Assembly (NCBI GenBank): GCA_018335655.1 | Contig: JAGXRX010000037.1 | Span: 1-42,838 of the forward strand | Direction of reading: 5' to 3' | Source of the DNA: Erysipelothrix sp. | Lineage (GTDB): Bacteria; Bacillota_I; Bacilli_A; Erysipelotrichales; Erysipelotrichaceae | DNA length: 42,838 nt | Shown: positions 26,859-36,081 of the stretch, piece after piece | Layout of the letters: the number at the start of each line of letters is the position of its first letter | Position numbering within the stretch: position 1 is the first letter of the stretch | The notes under the pieces: model-generated | What the model was told of the DNA's origin: nothing | Databases searched by the model: none | What the model saw: only the letters and a program-made list of their open reading frames with translations | Position numbers and translations under genes: made by a program

Positions 26859-27688
26859 ATTGAGTCAAAGATGGTACGATGTAGGACTTTTTGAGTTGAG
26901 TGTATAAGTCCTTCCAGAAGTAATGCACTAATTGGAATCATAAAGGCTGCTTTAATCACACGAACAATGAAAGACAAGAATACAGGAATGTTATACATTG
27001 TGACAAGCCAGATTGGTGTTAATAATAATGAGACAATGAGTTCAACAAAGATTACACTTAATAAGGCAAAGACACGAACTTTTGTGACACTTTTATTAAC
27101 AAGTAATCCATGAAGTGAAATCATGAGTGCAAGCAAGATAGCCACCACAATAAGTTTTGTTTGATACGTAAGCATCATGACTTGTCCTGATATGGTCAGT
27201 GATGGTGTTATCCATAAGTAAATGATTGATGCCGCATTAATACTTAATAACGTTAAGTGAGCTAAGCGTACCCCATTCTTTAATGAAAGTCTTCGAATCA
27301 CTAAAACCATGATGGCTGGTATAAACCCCATAAGGACTTTATTAAGCATAAAGCCAAAGAAAGGATATTCAGTTGGAGTAATAATAAGTCCTACTATATC
27401 CGCCACGACTCCCGCTAAAACACCAAAGAATGGACCAAAGAGTGCTCCTACCATGATGAGTGGGATATGCAAGAAATCGATTCTAAAACTTGGAAACCCA
27501 AATAATGGGATCATAATTCCAAAGCGTTGTAAGACAACCGATAAGACGACAAGTAAGCTTACTGTGACTAAAACTCTTGTATTCCAATTTGGTTTCGCAA
27601 CAACATAGGCAATAATCCCAAGCACAACGATACTTATAACTGCTGTGGCTTGAACAATATTTGAAAAAAGTAACTCAAAGAGTGTCAT
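26840..27688 (-). CDS. ECF transporter S component, folate type (FolT-like)
   Basis: 282 residues. The family core reads RIDFLHIPLIMVGALFGPFF then GVLAGVVADIVGLIITP and PFFGFMLNKVLMGF, the pattern of FolT-type substrate-binding subunits of energy-coupling factor transporters. Unlike the usual ~180-residue proteins, this one has an extra N-terminal helix and three further C-terminal helices. S components capture a vitamin and work with the shared EcfA-A'-T module encoded elsewhere. It directly follows folC, which traps folates by polyglutamylation, so folate is the likely substrate. Confidence 0.8.
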   Translation of the reverse strand: MTLFELLFSNIVQATAVISIVVLGIIAYVVAKPNWNTRVLVTVSLLVVLSVVLQRFGIMIPLFGFPSFRIDFLHIPLIMVGALFGPFFGVLAGVVADIVGLIITPTEYPFFGFMLNKVLMGFIPAIMVLVIRRLSLKNGVRLAHLTLLSINAASIIYLWITPSLTISGQVMMLTYQTKLIVVAILLALMISLHGLLVNKSVTKVRVFALLSVIFVELIVSLLLTPIWLVTMYNIPVFLSFIVRVIKAAFMIPISALLLEGLIHSTQKVLHRTIFDSILFPWK

Positions 27689-27690
27689 GA

Positions 27691-28938
27691 TTATTCCACC
27701 TTTCTAATTCCTAACACATTCACTAACATATACGACAAGAAATACAGCGATCCACATACAATACCACTACCTTGTGAAGCACGCTCACACAAGTCATTAT
27801 ACGCCAATTGTGGGTCTTTTATAATATGAATAGAATCATCAATGGCTAAGATATTAGCGTCTTGTTTGCGATAGAAATCAAACTCAGTGACAGTAATAGA
27901 GTCTACATGAGGTTTTAATACTTTCAGCATACCTTCATGATCTTTACCAACAATCGCTGAGAATAAGACATGTATAGGCCTTGGTAGTAAGGATAAAGAA
28001 TCAACTAAAGCTTGCATCCCATTGATGTTATGAGCACCATCGATAATGATGAGAGGTTTCTCACTCACTCTTTGAAACCTTCCAAACCAGACTGTGTTTT
28101 TGAGTCCTAATGAAATCGTTTCATGAGTGATGTTTGGATAATCCTTCTTTAAACAATCCACTGCTTCGATTGCCAATGATGCATTGATACATTGGTATTT
28201 TGCATTCATTGATAAGGTGTATGTCATCCCATCTTTTTCAATGACTTGAGAGAAAAGATCTGCACTCACTTGTTTTGCTAGGCTTGTTTGAATAAAAGGA
28301 GCATTTCGCTCATGTGCTACACGTCTAAAAATATCATCAATGATTGCTTCTTGAGAATAAGAAATAATAGGTGTGTTCTCTTTAATAATCCCTGCCTTCT
28401 CAAAGGCAATAAGATCTAAGGTATCCCCTAAGAAATCCATATGATCATAGCCTATGGTAGTGATTACTGACACCAAAGGCATAATAACATTGGTTGCATC
28501 CAAACGACCACCAAGGCCTACTTCAAAGATTGCGATATCAACTTTTTGATCAATGAAATACCAAATCGCAATCAACGTATCAATCTCAAACATCGTCAAA
28601 GCATAAGTTTCCCACAAATGGGTTGTCATATTAATGTAGCGAAGTAAATCTTCATCACTCATGTCGATGCCATTGATTCGGAAGCGATCATTATGGTGCA
28701 TTAAGAACGGTGATGTGTAAAGACCTACTTTATATCCACTTTCTTTCATGATCTGGGCTATAAAACTTGAAGTACTTCCTTTACCATTTGTCCCTGCCAC
28801 ATGAACACATTTTAGCTTACGTTGAGGACTTCCTAAATCTAGCATGCATTGGTTAAATTTCTTTAATCCAAAAGTAGAACTAGAAGTTCTTTGATTTATG
28901 GTATTTAAAGCATCTTCTAAGGTATGAAAGTAGATCAT
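27691..28938 (-). CDS. folC: Folylpolyglutamate synthase/dihydrofolate synthase
   Basis: 415 residues. Mur-ligase fold: P-loop HVAGTNGKGSTSSF (~43-56), the folate loop LYTSPFL, FEVGLGGRLDATN, TIGYDHMDFLG, and the C-terminal IDGAHNINGM. It adds glutamates to folates, keeping them in the cell. The start overlaps ung by four bases, and its stop is two bases before the folT-like start, so ung-folC-folT form one unit. No other folate biosynthesis genes are present, in line with salvage. Confidence 0.95.
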   Translation of the reverse strand: MIYFHTLEDALNTINQRTSSSTFGLKKFNQCMLDLGSPQRKLKCVHVAGTNGKGSTSSFIAQIMKESGYKVGLYTSPFLMHHNDRFRINGIDMSDEDLLRYINMTTHLWETYALTMFEIDTLIAIWYFIDQKVDIAIFEVGLGGRLDATNVIMPLVSVITTIGYDHMDFLGDTLDLIAFEKAGIIKENTPIISYSQEAIIDDIFRRVAHERNAPFIQTSLAKQVSADLFSQVIEKDGMTYTLSMNAKYQCINASLAIEAVDCLKKDYPNITHETISLGLKNTVWFGRFQRVSEKPLIIIDGAHNINGMQALVDSLSLLPRPIHVLFSAIVGKDHEGMLKVLKPHVDSITVTEFDFYRKQDANILAIDDSIHIIKDPQLAYNDLCERASQGSGIVCGSLYFLSYMLVNVLGIRKVE

Positions 28939-29588
28939 TGATTATCGCTCCAATCAATCAAAGGGTAATGATGAGTAACACAAAATGCATTGATGTGTGA
29001 GAAAGGCTTTGAATTAAAGAATCCTCGATGGGAAGAAAGTGGTGAAGGATGAGCACTCATAAAAATTTCATGGTGCTTTGTATTAATTAGTGACCTAAAT
29101 CGTTGTGCATGATTTCCCCACAAGACATAAAGAATAGGTCTTGGATAATCATTAAGACTTTGAATTAAAAGCTCAACCCATTTTTCCCATCCTAAATCTT
29201 TATGAGAATGAGCCTGATGTGCTCTTACACTAAGTGTTGTGTTAAGAAGTAAAACACCTTGTCTTGCCCAATCACTTAAATCACTATTAAGTCGCACTAT
29301 TCCTAAATCATCATAAAGTTCTTTAAAGATATTTCGTAGTGAGGGTGGAAGTGATACTCCCTGTGGTACAGAAAAGGCTAAACCATGGGCACATCCTGGG
29401 GTATGATAAGGATCTTGTCCAAGGATGACAACCTTAAGATTATCGTAGTGACATGATTTAAACGCATTAAAAAGGTCATCATGTGCAGGATAAACAAGTT
29501 GTTTTAGGCGTTCTTGGTGGACTGATTCAAGAATTGATTCACACAAAGAAACGGCTTGAGGATTTGAGAATATCGGCCATGAGTTCAT
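28935..29588 (-). CDS. ung: Uracil-DNA glycosylase
   Basis: 217 residues, family 1. Catalytic loop GQDPYHTPGCAHGLAFS (Asp activates water), LLNTTLSVRAHQAHSH, and HPSPLSSHRGFF with the leucine-type loop. It removes uracil from DNA, starting base excision repair. It lies seven bases after the MFS transporter and overlaps folC. Confidence 0.96.
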   Translation of the reverse strand: MNSWPIFSNPQAVSLCESILESVHQERLKQLVYPAHDDLFNAFKSCHYDNLKVVILGQDPYHTPGCAHGLAFSVPQGVSLPPSLRNIFKELYDDLGIVRLNSDLSDWARQGVLLLNTTLSVRAHQAHSHKDLGWEKWVELLIQSLNDYPRPILYVLWGNHAQRFRSLINTKHHEIFMSAHPSPLSSHRGFFNSKPFSHINAFCVTHHYPLIDWSDNQ

Positions 29589-29595
29589 GACACTA

Positions 29596-30807
29596 TTATA
29601 GCGCAGTCGCCGTCGTTTGTCTTAAAACAGACGATGCCACTAGTGTTAAGCCAAGTGGAAAGATAGATAAAACAGTCACCGCAATCATAATAAAGTTTTG
29701 TGGAAAGACAAGTGACAATAACACTACAAATATCATTCCAGAGACACGTCCACTCGTTAAGCTAATCTCACGTGCAATAACCAAACTAAACATATTCTTA
29801 GTTCCCATATGTTCTCCAATGATACGCATGGAGATTTGTTGGAGGGGAACTACATAAAATGGACCTGCAAAGGATGCTAGTAAACCATAGATAATCGCAC
29901 CATTGAGTGTTGGTACATACACAATAAGAAGCAAGCTAAATGACATGATTGCTCCACCGAAGATAAAGAATTTAATCATGGTTTTGTGATTATTAAAGCG
30001 ACGAACTACTTCAAAGGCAATAATATTTATAAGTGCAAACAAAGCAAGCAAGCGTGAAAACACACTACCTGAACCCCCTGTCGCATTATAGATAAGTAAT
30101 CCAGTAATAACTAAAACTAAAGAATCACGAAGACCAAACATGAAGTGTGTTAAATGAACTAAGTTTAGATCCTTGTGTTTTGTAAAGATGGATATTTCTC
30201 TTACTTTAAACTGTGTAGGAAGTGGTGGTGAATCCACCTTTAACCCAAAATAGATAATGATAAACATGAACACAATAACAAGCTGAAAGATAAAGGTATA
30301 CCCCATCTGATCACTTGTAGTGAGTGTCAATATAAGGGTTGCAAGAAGCGGTGCAATAATCTGTGCAAAAGCATTCACCATTCCCATGACACTTAAGTAG
30401 GTATTTCGGGTTGCTTCACTGCTAATTAGTTGGTTAAGAGCATTCATCGAGAACCAAAACAAACCTTCTCCTAATCCAAACACAAAGGCTAAGACATAAA
30501 ACATAAACCATACACTACGTATTAATTCCTCTGCAAAAAGAACCCCTAGATACCCAAGGGTTAATAAACTTAGTCCTAAGACAAGTGCATAGACAATCTT
30601 ATATTTATTACTGAGTTTTGCCCCTAACATAAACGCAAATGGAAACAATCCAAAGCGAATAATGGTATACAAGGTCATGGTCACTAGTGATCCACTAATG
30701 ACATACAATACAACATTCACAAACACGCTGGCCAAAGACATGACAAAGATAAAGGTGCCATTAATGACCATCATGGCTATTTCATTATGGGTTAGACTTA
30801 GTTTCAT
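29596..30807 (-). CDS. MFS transporter
   Basis: About 403 residues from the ATG at 30807 (a frame also opens at 30837; neither has a strong ribosome site). Twelve membrane helices in two halves with the central cytoplasmic loop (~195-215, PPLPTQFKVREIS). I cannot assign a substrate: residues typical of sugar or drug subfamilies are not clear. It overlaps the preceding solute-binding-like gene by about 23 bases, so the two are translationally coupled. Confidence 0.8.
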   Translation of the reverse strand: MKLSLTHNEIAMMVINGTFIFVMSLASVFVNVVLYVISGSLVTMTLYTIIRFGLFPFAFMLGAKLSNKYKIVYALVLGLSLLTLGYLGVLFAEELIRSVWFMFYVLAFVFGLGEGLFWFSMNALNQLISSEATRNTYLSVMGMVNAFAQIIAPLLATLILTLTTSDQMGYTFIFQLVIVFMFIIIYFGLKVDSPPLPTQFKVREISIFTKHKDLNLVHLTHFMFGLRDSLVLVITGLLIYNATGGSGSVFSRLLALFALINIIAFEVVRRFNNHKTMIKFFIFGGAIMSFSLLLIVYVPTLNGAIIYGLLASFAGPFYVVPLQQISMRIIGEHMGTKNMFSLVIAREISLTSGRVSGMIFVVLLSLVFPQNFIMIAVTVLSIFPLGLTLVASSVLRQTTATAL

Positions 30808-32152
30808 AGTACGTTCTTTCAATGACCCAACGATCATACACTTTCATGAGTTGTATTTGAGCTTGGGCAGGAGTTAAGGTTTGATCTTTAAGTTGGTTGA
30901 GTGTTGGAAGCATATCTCCTGAAGTATAGAAATCAAATCCTAATACTGAAGGATAGTGAGGAAGTGCAAATAAAGGTGGAGACAACGTAAACTGAGCAGC
31001 CAATATCTTTTGTCGTTGAAGATCACTCATTTCAAATTCATCTATACGAGATGGATCAATCATGACTGCTTCTTTATCTTCAGTAATCAAAAGTTGTGTG
31101 AACGCATTACTTGTTAGTTTCTCCATCACAAGCTGTTTTAAAGCAGGTGAAGCACTCTCTTTAAATACCCATCCTTTGACTTGCGCTAAGGTATAAGGTT
31201 GATTACCATTGATAGTAGGCATGGGTGTTACCACATATGTTTGTTTTGTGACTGAGGCAATTGACTCTAAGTTAAGCCATGGAACCTTAACCGCAAACGG
31301 AGCAGTTCCTCCTATGAGTTCATTCTCATAGCGCCATGTTTGAATGTTTTGACCACTTAAATCCCATTGATGAGAAAAGATTGGTTGAGCTAAAGTTAAG
31401 GATTCTAGAAATAAAGAGGTGTCAAGTCCAGGTTGTGAAGCATCATCACTTGGATAAAGCTGCCAACCATTGCCTGTAAAGAATGAATAAAGTGACCAAG
31501 GTTCGACTAAGGTCAAAGGAAACATGGATGTTAAGCGCTTTTTACCAATCAGTGGTCGATTACCACGATACGATTCATTCGCTTCCATGATTTTTTCAAA
31601 TGAAGATAAAGCATTAAGTCGTCCATGCTCATCAACATCATTCACATCATATCCAAGTTGTGACAATAGTGTTGTGTTCATCACAAAGAGAGGACCATCG
31701 ATGGTTGTAGGGATAAAGGCAATGCCTTCATGATTGATTTCATCAAGGTGTTTAGAAGCATAATTAATTAGGTTAGGATTTACTTCTTCATAGTCAAAGA
31801 GAGTAAGATAGGGATACAGTGATCCTGCAGCTTGTTTATCCATCATTGCCACATCAATCGTTGAGTTTAGGAAAGTGAAAGCTAATGTTTCTTCGCGAAC
31901 AATAACTGTGATTGTTGCTGTGGAGTTAAGTAAGTAAGGTTCAAATTCTTGATCTAACCAGTCTTTTTGCGTTTGAGTCTCAACCGCAATAACAATGGAC
32001 TGATCATTGATATTCAAACTGCCATCTTCAAGAAAGCAAATGTTCTTTTTTGTTGAACAAAGTTGTCCTTTTGGAGAGAACAGCGAAAAGATCACAAAAG
32101 CTCCTGTGATCACTAAACCTAGAGATAGTAGTAGAAGTGTAAGTCTTTTCAT
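30785..32152 (-). CDS. Extracellular solute-binding-like protein (MalE-type), membrane anchored
   Basis: 455 residues from ATG 32152. An N-terminal hydrophobic stretch (LLLLSLGLVITGAFVIFSLF, ~5-25) has no lipobox Cys, so it is a signal anchor rather than a lipoprotein signal. The body follows the periplasmic-binding-protein cluster D layout: AFIPTTIDGPLFVMN, an LTSMFPLT region, WRYENELIGGTAPFAVK and the hinge segment VVTPMPTINGNQPYTL. Such proteins deliver sugars to ABC transporters, yet no permease or ATPase gene is present and the next gene is an MFS transporter. Confidence 0.75.
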   Translation of the reverse strand: MKRLTLLLLSLGLVITGAFVIFSLFSPKGQLCSTKKNICFLEDGSLNINDQSIVIAVETQTQKDWLDQEFEPYLLNSTATITVIVREETLAFTFLNSTIDVAMMDKQAAGSLYPYLTLFDYEEVNPNLINYASKHLDEINHEGIAFIPTTIDGPLFVMNTTLLSQLGYDVNDVDEHGRLNALSSFEKIMEANESYRGNRPLIGKKRLTSMFPLTLVEPWSLYSFFTGNGWQLYPSDDASQPGLDTSLFLESLTLAQPIFSHQWDLSGQNIQTWRYENELIGGTAPFAVKVPWLNLESIASVTKQTYVVTPMPTINGNQPYTLAQVKGWVFKESASPALKQLVMEKLTSNAFTQLLITEDKEAVMIDPSRIDEFEMSDLQRQKILAAQFTLSPPLFALPHYPSVLGFDFYTSGDMLPTLNQLKDQTLTPAQAQIQLMKVYDRWVIERTYYETKSNP

Positions 32153-32366
32153 CACTCACTATAATATAGGTTTATGGTTCGATTATCAAATCATTTCGGT
32201 GTGAAGTGATGTGAAAGCTAGAAGACGTATTTTTTTATAAATGAACAATGTTAGAATTGTTTACTCAATTGTTACTAATTACGTAATTATTTGTCTTAAA
32301 ACATTAAAAAGTTTCTACATCTGATATAATAAATCTAGCGAGATAGTTTAATAGTTAGGACTCATT

Positions 32367-32972
32367 ATGAAAAAATATCTAAGTGCATTATATCGTGAGG
32401 AGAATAACACACGACAGCAAAAAGTCGTTGGTTTACTTATCGGATTATTCTTCTTAAGTATCTTTACAGATATAACCTTTAATTCAATATTGATACCGTT
32501 TAGATTCATTCGTATTGGGCTTGGATTCTTTGTCTTTACCACTCTCGCGATTCATATCTATAAGCATCTCATGACTCTTGAAAACATATCAACATCAGCA
32601 CGATGGATTGCGTTAATCATCGCATTTGTGGTGGTTCAATGGGTTGGCGGTTTCGGGATGATGTCATTTAATATTCTCTATACTGGATTATTTGAGATAT
32701 TTGCCTTAGTTTATGGTGCACTACTTGTTAACCAGGTAATCACAGAAGAAACGGAGAAGACGACTATGAAAGATCAACGCTACGCCCCACCGGTATATAG
32801 AACTACTAATCAAGTTAATACCGATATGACTCCAAAGGTTCATACAACTTCTAAAGTGGAAGCTTCCACAACAGGAGCAACATCATGGTATTGTCCTTCA
32901 TGTGGAGAAAAGATACTGCAAAAGACAAAAAAATGTCCACATTGTAAAGAAAAAGTTGAGTTTTTTGATTAA
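32367..32972 (+). CDS. Membrane protein with C-terminal zinc ribbon
   Basis: 201 residues. Four membrane helices (~22-38, 44-66, 79-100, 105-125), a flexible Thr-rich linker, then a zinc ribbon with two CxxC pairs (WYCPSCGEKI and KKCPHCKEKV, ~175-195). Zinc ribbons of this kind are common on small Bacillota membrane proteins; no known function. AGGA upstream and an extended -10 (TGATATAAT at ~32324) define a single-gene unit ended by a strong terminator. Confidence 0.75.
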   Translation: MKKYLSALYREENNTRQQKVVGLLIGLFFLSIFTDITFNSILIPFRFIRIGLGFFVFTTLAIHIYKHLMTLENISTSARWIALIIAFVVVQWVGGFGMMSFNILYTGLFEIFALVYGALLVNQVITEETEKTTMKDQRYAPPVYRTTNQVNTDMTPKVHTTSKVEASTTGATSWYCPSCGEKILQKTKKCPHCKEKVEFFD

Positions 32973-32974
32973 TC

Positions 32975-33002
32975 CCACTTCATTGTATGAAGTGGTTTTT
33001 TT
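32975..33002 (+). terminator. Terminator of zinc-ribbon membrane protein gene
   Basis: CCACTTCA-TTGTA-TGAAGTGG followed by T7, two bases past the stop codon. Confidence 0.9.
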
Positions 33003-33193
33003 ATGTTTATTTCTGACTCTTTAGTTCTTAATTAATGAGTTGAACTAGAGTAAATAAGTATTAGAGATCCTAGTCTTGTGTCTTGGCTTCTGAAATTTGC
33101 TTAAGCTTGAATGAAATAGACTCAAAAAACAATCAGTAGTGATTGTTTTAAGAGTGGATATTTAGGATGACTGTTAAAGTATTTCTAAGTACT

Positions 33194-33523
33194 TTATGGT
33201 AAATAGTATTCAGTAGGTTTAAAGAGAATCGCAAAGAAATCAAAGAATAAACCAAAGCCAAATAGTCCTAAGGTTAAGGCATAAATAATACCCATAAATA
33301 CTTTACCTTCATAGAATTTATGTGCTCCTAAAAATCCTAGAAACAACCACAATAAAAATGTAACCCATTTATTAAAAGGACCACGTCCTACATGAACATG
33401 AATGTGTGTAGGTGAAGGTTGTGTATTGGACTCTAATGGTTTCCCACAACTTGGACATAAGCGTAATTCATGGGAGGTGTGTGATAGATTTGCTCCACAA
33501 TTTGGACAATATTGAATAGCCAT
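33194..33523 (-). CDS. Zinc-ribbon TM2 domain protein
   Basis: 109 residues. N-terminal zinc ribbon (YCPNCGANL and LCPSCGKPL, ~5-30), a His-rich linker (THIHVHVG), then a TM2 domain of two helices (FLLWLFLGFLGAHKFYEGK and the YALTLGLFGFGLFFDF segment). TM2 proteins are small inner-membrane proteins of unknown role. AGGAG precedes the start. Confidence 0.88.
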   Translation of the reverse strand: MAIQYCPNCGANLSHTSHELRLCPSCGKPLESNTQPSPTHIHVHVGRGPFNKWVTFLLWLFLGFLGAHKFYEGKVFMGIIYALTLGLFGFGLFFDFFAILFKPTEYYLP

Positions 33524-33568
33524 AGGATTCTCCTTTGAAGTATATTAACATATTCATCACTAAATTTA

Positions 33569-33597
33569 AAAGCAAGCCTAAAAGGCTTGCGTTTGTC
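33569..33597 (-). terminator. Terminator of the 33598 membrane protein gene
   Basis: GCAAGCC-TTTTA-GGCTTGC followed by TTTTAAATTT on the minus strand, directly after the stop codon. Confidence 0.85.
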
Positions 33598-34086
33598 TTA
33601 TGCTTCAACAACTTCAAGTTCTTCAAATTCCTCAGGAAGAGCTTTAAGTCTATTAACCGCAATAACTCCATTAATCAAGTAGTATAGAACCCAAACATGA
33701 AATAGTATGTCTAAAATCATAGAACCATTAAAGACAAAAATCATGGTGAATAAGTAAATCATGACTACGGTATCAAAGACATACATAATTAGCATGAATG
33801 TAAGCCAACCTGGTTTCTTATTGGATAGGAAGTATCCAAGAAAATAAACTAGAATAATAAATGAAGCTAATGCAATTCCAATAGTAAATAAAGCAGGATC
33901 ATTAAGTTCCATAGAGAAGTAATAACCAAAATCAAAGATAGTAAATGGTAAGAATGCTGAGAATGGTAACATAAATCTAAATTCAAACCAGTATGCAAGA
34001 ATGTTTACGATTGTGAATACTGCCATTAAAATTAAGTTCCCACGTGAAATCTGAATGCGGCGTTGCAAAGTTTGTCTTGTGCTCAT
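33598..34086 (-). CDS. Hypothetical membrane protein
   Basis: 162 residues from the ATG at 34086, chosen because AAAGGGG lies five bases upstream; a frame opens 15 codons earlier. Five hydrophobic segments are visible, with short charged ends (RQTLQRRIQISRG and the acidic EEFEELEVVEA tail). It fits no family I recognise with confidence. It may be co-regulated with the TM2 gene but has its own terminator. Confidence 0.65.
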   Translation of the reverse strand: MSTRQTLQRRIQISRGNLILMAVFTIVNILAYWFEFRFMLPFSAFLPFTIFDFGYYFSMELNDPALFTIGIALASFIILVYFLGYFLSNKKPGWLTFMLIMYVFDTVVMIYLFTMIFVFNGSMILDILFHVWVLYYLINGVIAVNRLKALPEEFEELEVVEA

Positions 34087-34333
34087 AATTCCCCTTTTTG
34101 ACATGATATTTTTGTCTAGCACAAGTATCATATCATAAGTGATTATTGAATTTAATCACTTTTTAATTATGATTACTTAATTAATTATTTTTCTAACAAG
34201 TTATTTTTTAGAAGTAATTAAAGCATTGAAAGATGATTGACTTAAGTCCTAAAATTTTTGGTTTTTCTATTGTTACTCTAAATGATTTAAGTTGAATTGG
34301 TAAACGAAATTTTAAGAAATGATTATAAAGACA

Positions 34334-34367
34334 AAAGACCTTTAAATTTCTATTCAAAGGTCTTTAA
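34334..34367 (-). terminator. Terminator of DUF937 gene
   Basis: AAAGACCTTT and AAAGGTCTTT arms with a 12-base loop, A- and T-rich flanks, about 20 bases past the stop. The remaining spacer up to 34333 shows no gene. Confidence 0.75.
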
Positions 34368-34387
34368 TATCTTGATTATTATAATGT

Positions 34388-34963
34388 TTACTTCTTAAAG
34401 AAATTCCCAAGGGTCTTTCCTAAATCATCCATAATGTCGCCATCTCCATCTGAATCAAGGAATTTTGTGGCAAGTCCCATGAGATCTTTTGAATTGGTTT
34501 GTCCTAGAAGACTTCCAAGTCCTGCTACTAAATTACCTTCTTTAACATCAACTTGCTTCTTTTGTTTTCCAAGTTGAGCAAGTAATAGAGGTGCAAATTG
34601 AGTGAGTAGTGTATCGACTTGAATCTTATTTAAGCCTGAACTTGCAGCTAGTTTATTCTCAACATTGGCTGTTTTATCCCCTAAGATATGATTTAGGATT
34701 TTGCCACCTTCTTTAAGGTCAACCCCTTTTAAAAACCCTAATACATCATCTGTATTATCATCTTGGTGTTGGTTTAGTGCTTTGTTCAGTGATGCAGCTC
34801 CTTTTTCAGTGCTTGCATTCTTAGACATGGCAGCAAGTAGTGTTGGTAAACCATCTTCTGCAAGTTTTTTAACTTGCTCAGGTTTTGCTCCTACAGTTTT
34901 TGAGAGTTGTTTTAAGGCGTCTTGATTCTCGACTTGATCTAAAAGTAGTTTTAAGATATCCAT
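34388..34963 (-). CDS. DUF937 domain protein
   Basis: 191 residues, soluble. Starts MDILKLLLDQVENQDALKQL with LSKTVGAKPEQVKKLAEDGL, a DUF937 hallmark repeated later as LAASSGLNKIQVDTLLTQFA. The end holds DSDGDGDIMDDLGKTLGNF, an EF-hand-like Asp-rich loop common in this family. YidB-like proteins of this class are of unknown function. It is the last of a run of small genes on this strand. Confidence 0.85.
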   Translation of the reverse strand: MDILKLLLDQVENQDALKQLSKTVGAKPEQVKKLAEDGLPTLLAAMSKNASTEKGAASLNKALNQHQDDNTDDVLGFLKGVDLKEGGKILNHILGDKTANVENKLAASSGLNKIQVDTLLTQFAPLLLAQLGKQKKQVDVKEGNLVAGLGSLLGQTNSKDLMGLATKFLDSDGDGDIMDDLGKTLGNFFKK

Positions 34964-34997
34964 GATTTCTCCTACTATGGTGTTTGTTTAGATAAGA

Positions 34998-35402
34998 TTA
35001 GTATTCTACGCCTCGTGGTAGTTCTTTTGCTTGTGCAATCCATCCTTCTACCATTTTGAGTGTAGGAAGTACGCGAACTAGTTTCTTTTGAGAATTTACT
35101 TCTATCATTTTCATCGTTAAGTTATCTGCTCTTCTTCCAGCAAGCTCTACAACTGTATCAACTCCTGCAGCTTCAAGTAGATCAGCATACTCTGCCCCTA
35201 CTCCTTTGATTCTAAATAGATCAATCATGTTAGTCCATTCAAGAATTAGTTTTTCACTAATGCCTGATTTTTCAGCTAATTCTCTACGGCCTTTTTTGGT
35301 GGCTGCGACTTCAAAGAACTTCTCAGTAGACTTTATTCCAATACTATTCAGCTTCTCTTCGTAAACTGGTCCAATTCCTTCAACAAAACTTAGTTTTGGC
35401 AT
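34998..35402 (-). CDS. DUF4332 helix-hairpin-helix protein
   Basis: 134 residues. Two helix-hairpin-helix-like units: LSFVEGIGPVYEEKLNSIGI and LFRIKGVGAEYADLLEAAGV. DUF4332 proteins are thought to bind DNA non-specifically, by analogy with the HhH fold. GGAGG upstream. It lies upstream of the DUF937 gene on the same strand. Confidence 0.85.
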   Translation of the reverse strand: MPKLSFVEGIGPVYEEKLNSIGIKSTEKFFEVAATKKGRRELAEKSGISEKLILEWTNMIDLFRIKGVGAEYADLLEAAGVDTVVELAGRRADNLTMKMIEVNSQKKLVRVLPTLKMVEGWIAQAKELPRGVEY

Positions 35403-35588
35403 AATCTTAGCCTCCTTTAAGTTAAATATACTCCTGTTTAGAGGATTTTTAAATAATTTTACTTAAAGATTTTGTGAAAGAAAAACTTGGTTGTGCTTGG
35501 AAATTTTGGTTAAAAAGTTGGTTAAACAGTAGATAGTGTTAATAAGCATCCTTTTACCAAGAATAGTGACATATTCTTGGACTACTAG

Positions 35589-36023
35589 TTAACTTGCATG
35601 AACCTCATATCTTTTACTATAAAAATCAATGGTTTCAAGTATTAGTTTTTCAAGGGCTTCTTGATTGATGTCTGAGAGCTTGTTGATATAGAGACATGCT
35701 TTACCACGTTTAAATTTACCAAGACCCTCTAGCAAATATTCATGTTCTGGGCTACCAGAAAACACATAAAGTGATATTGCAGCTTTACGAGGTGAAAACC
35801 CTACTAACAACCAATCTCCTTCTTGAGTACTTCGATCTGATTTATAGTGATAACTACCAAAACCAATCATTGAAGTTCCCCACATTTTAGGTGGATGTCC
35901 AGAAAGTTTTTCCATGATTTCAATAAGTTTTAAACTGTCTTCTTGTTTTTGATCTGTATTTGCAAAGCTTTTTATAAACGATAATACATCCCCATCGTGT
36001 TGTTTTGTTTTGAGTTCTGCCAT
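35589..36023 (-). CDS. DUF1801 domain protein
   Basis: 144 residues. The family pattern is complete: LIEIMEKLSGHPPKMWGTSM, IGFGSYHYK, WLLVGFSPRKAAISLYVF and GKFKRGKACLYINKLSDI. DUF1801 (YdhG-like) proteins are small, soluble and of unknown role, often found near DUF4287 proteins as here. Confidence 0.9.
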   Translation of the reverse strand: MAELKTKQHDGDVLSFIKSFANTDQKQEDSLKLIEIMEKLSGHPPKMWGTSMIGFGSYHYKSDRSTQEGDWLLVGFSPRKAAISLYVFSGSPEHEYLLEGLGKFKRGKACLYINKLSDINQEALEKLILETIDFYSKRYEVHAS

Positions 36024-36081
36024 AATTACTTTCTCCTTTTTGAGGTTGATTTAATAAGTATGATAGATTCTTTGATTATTA

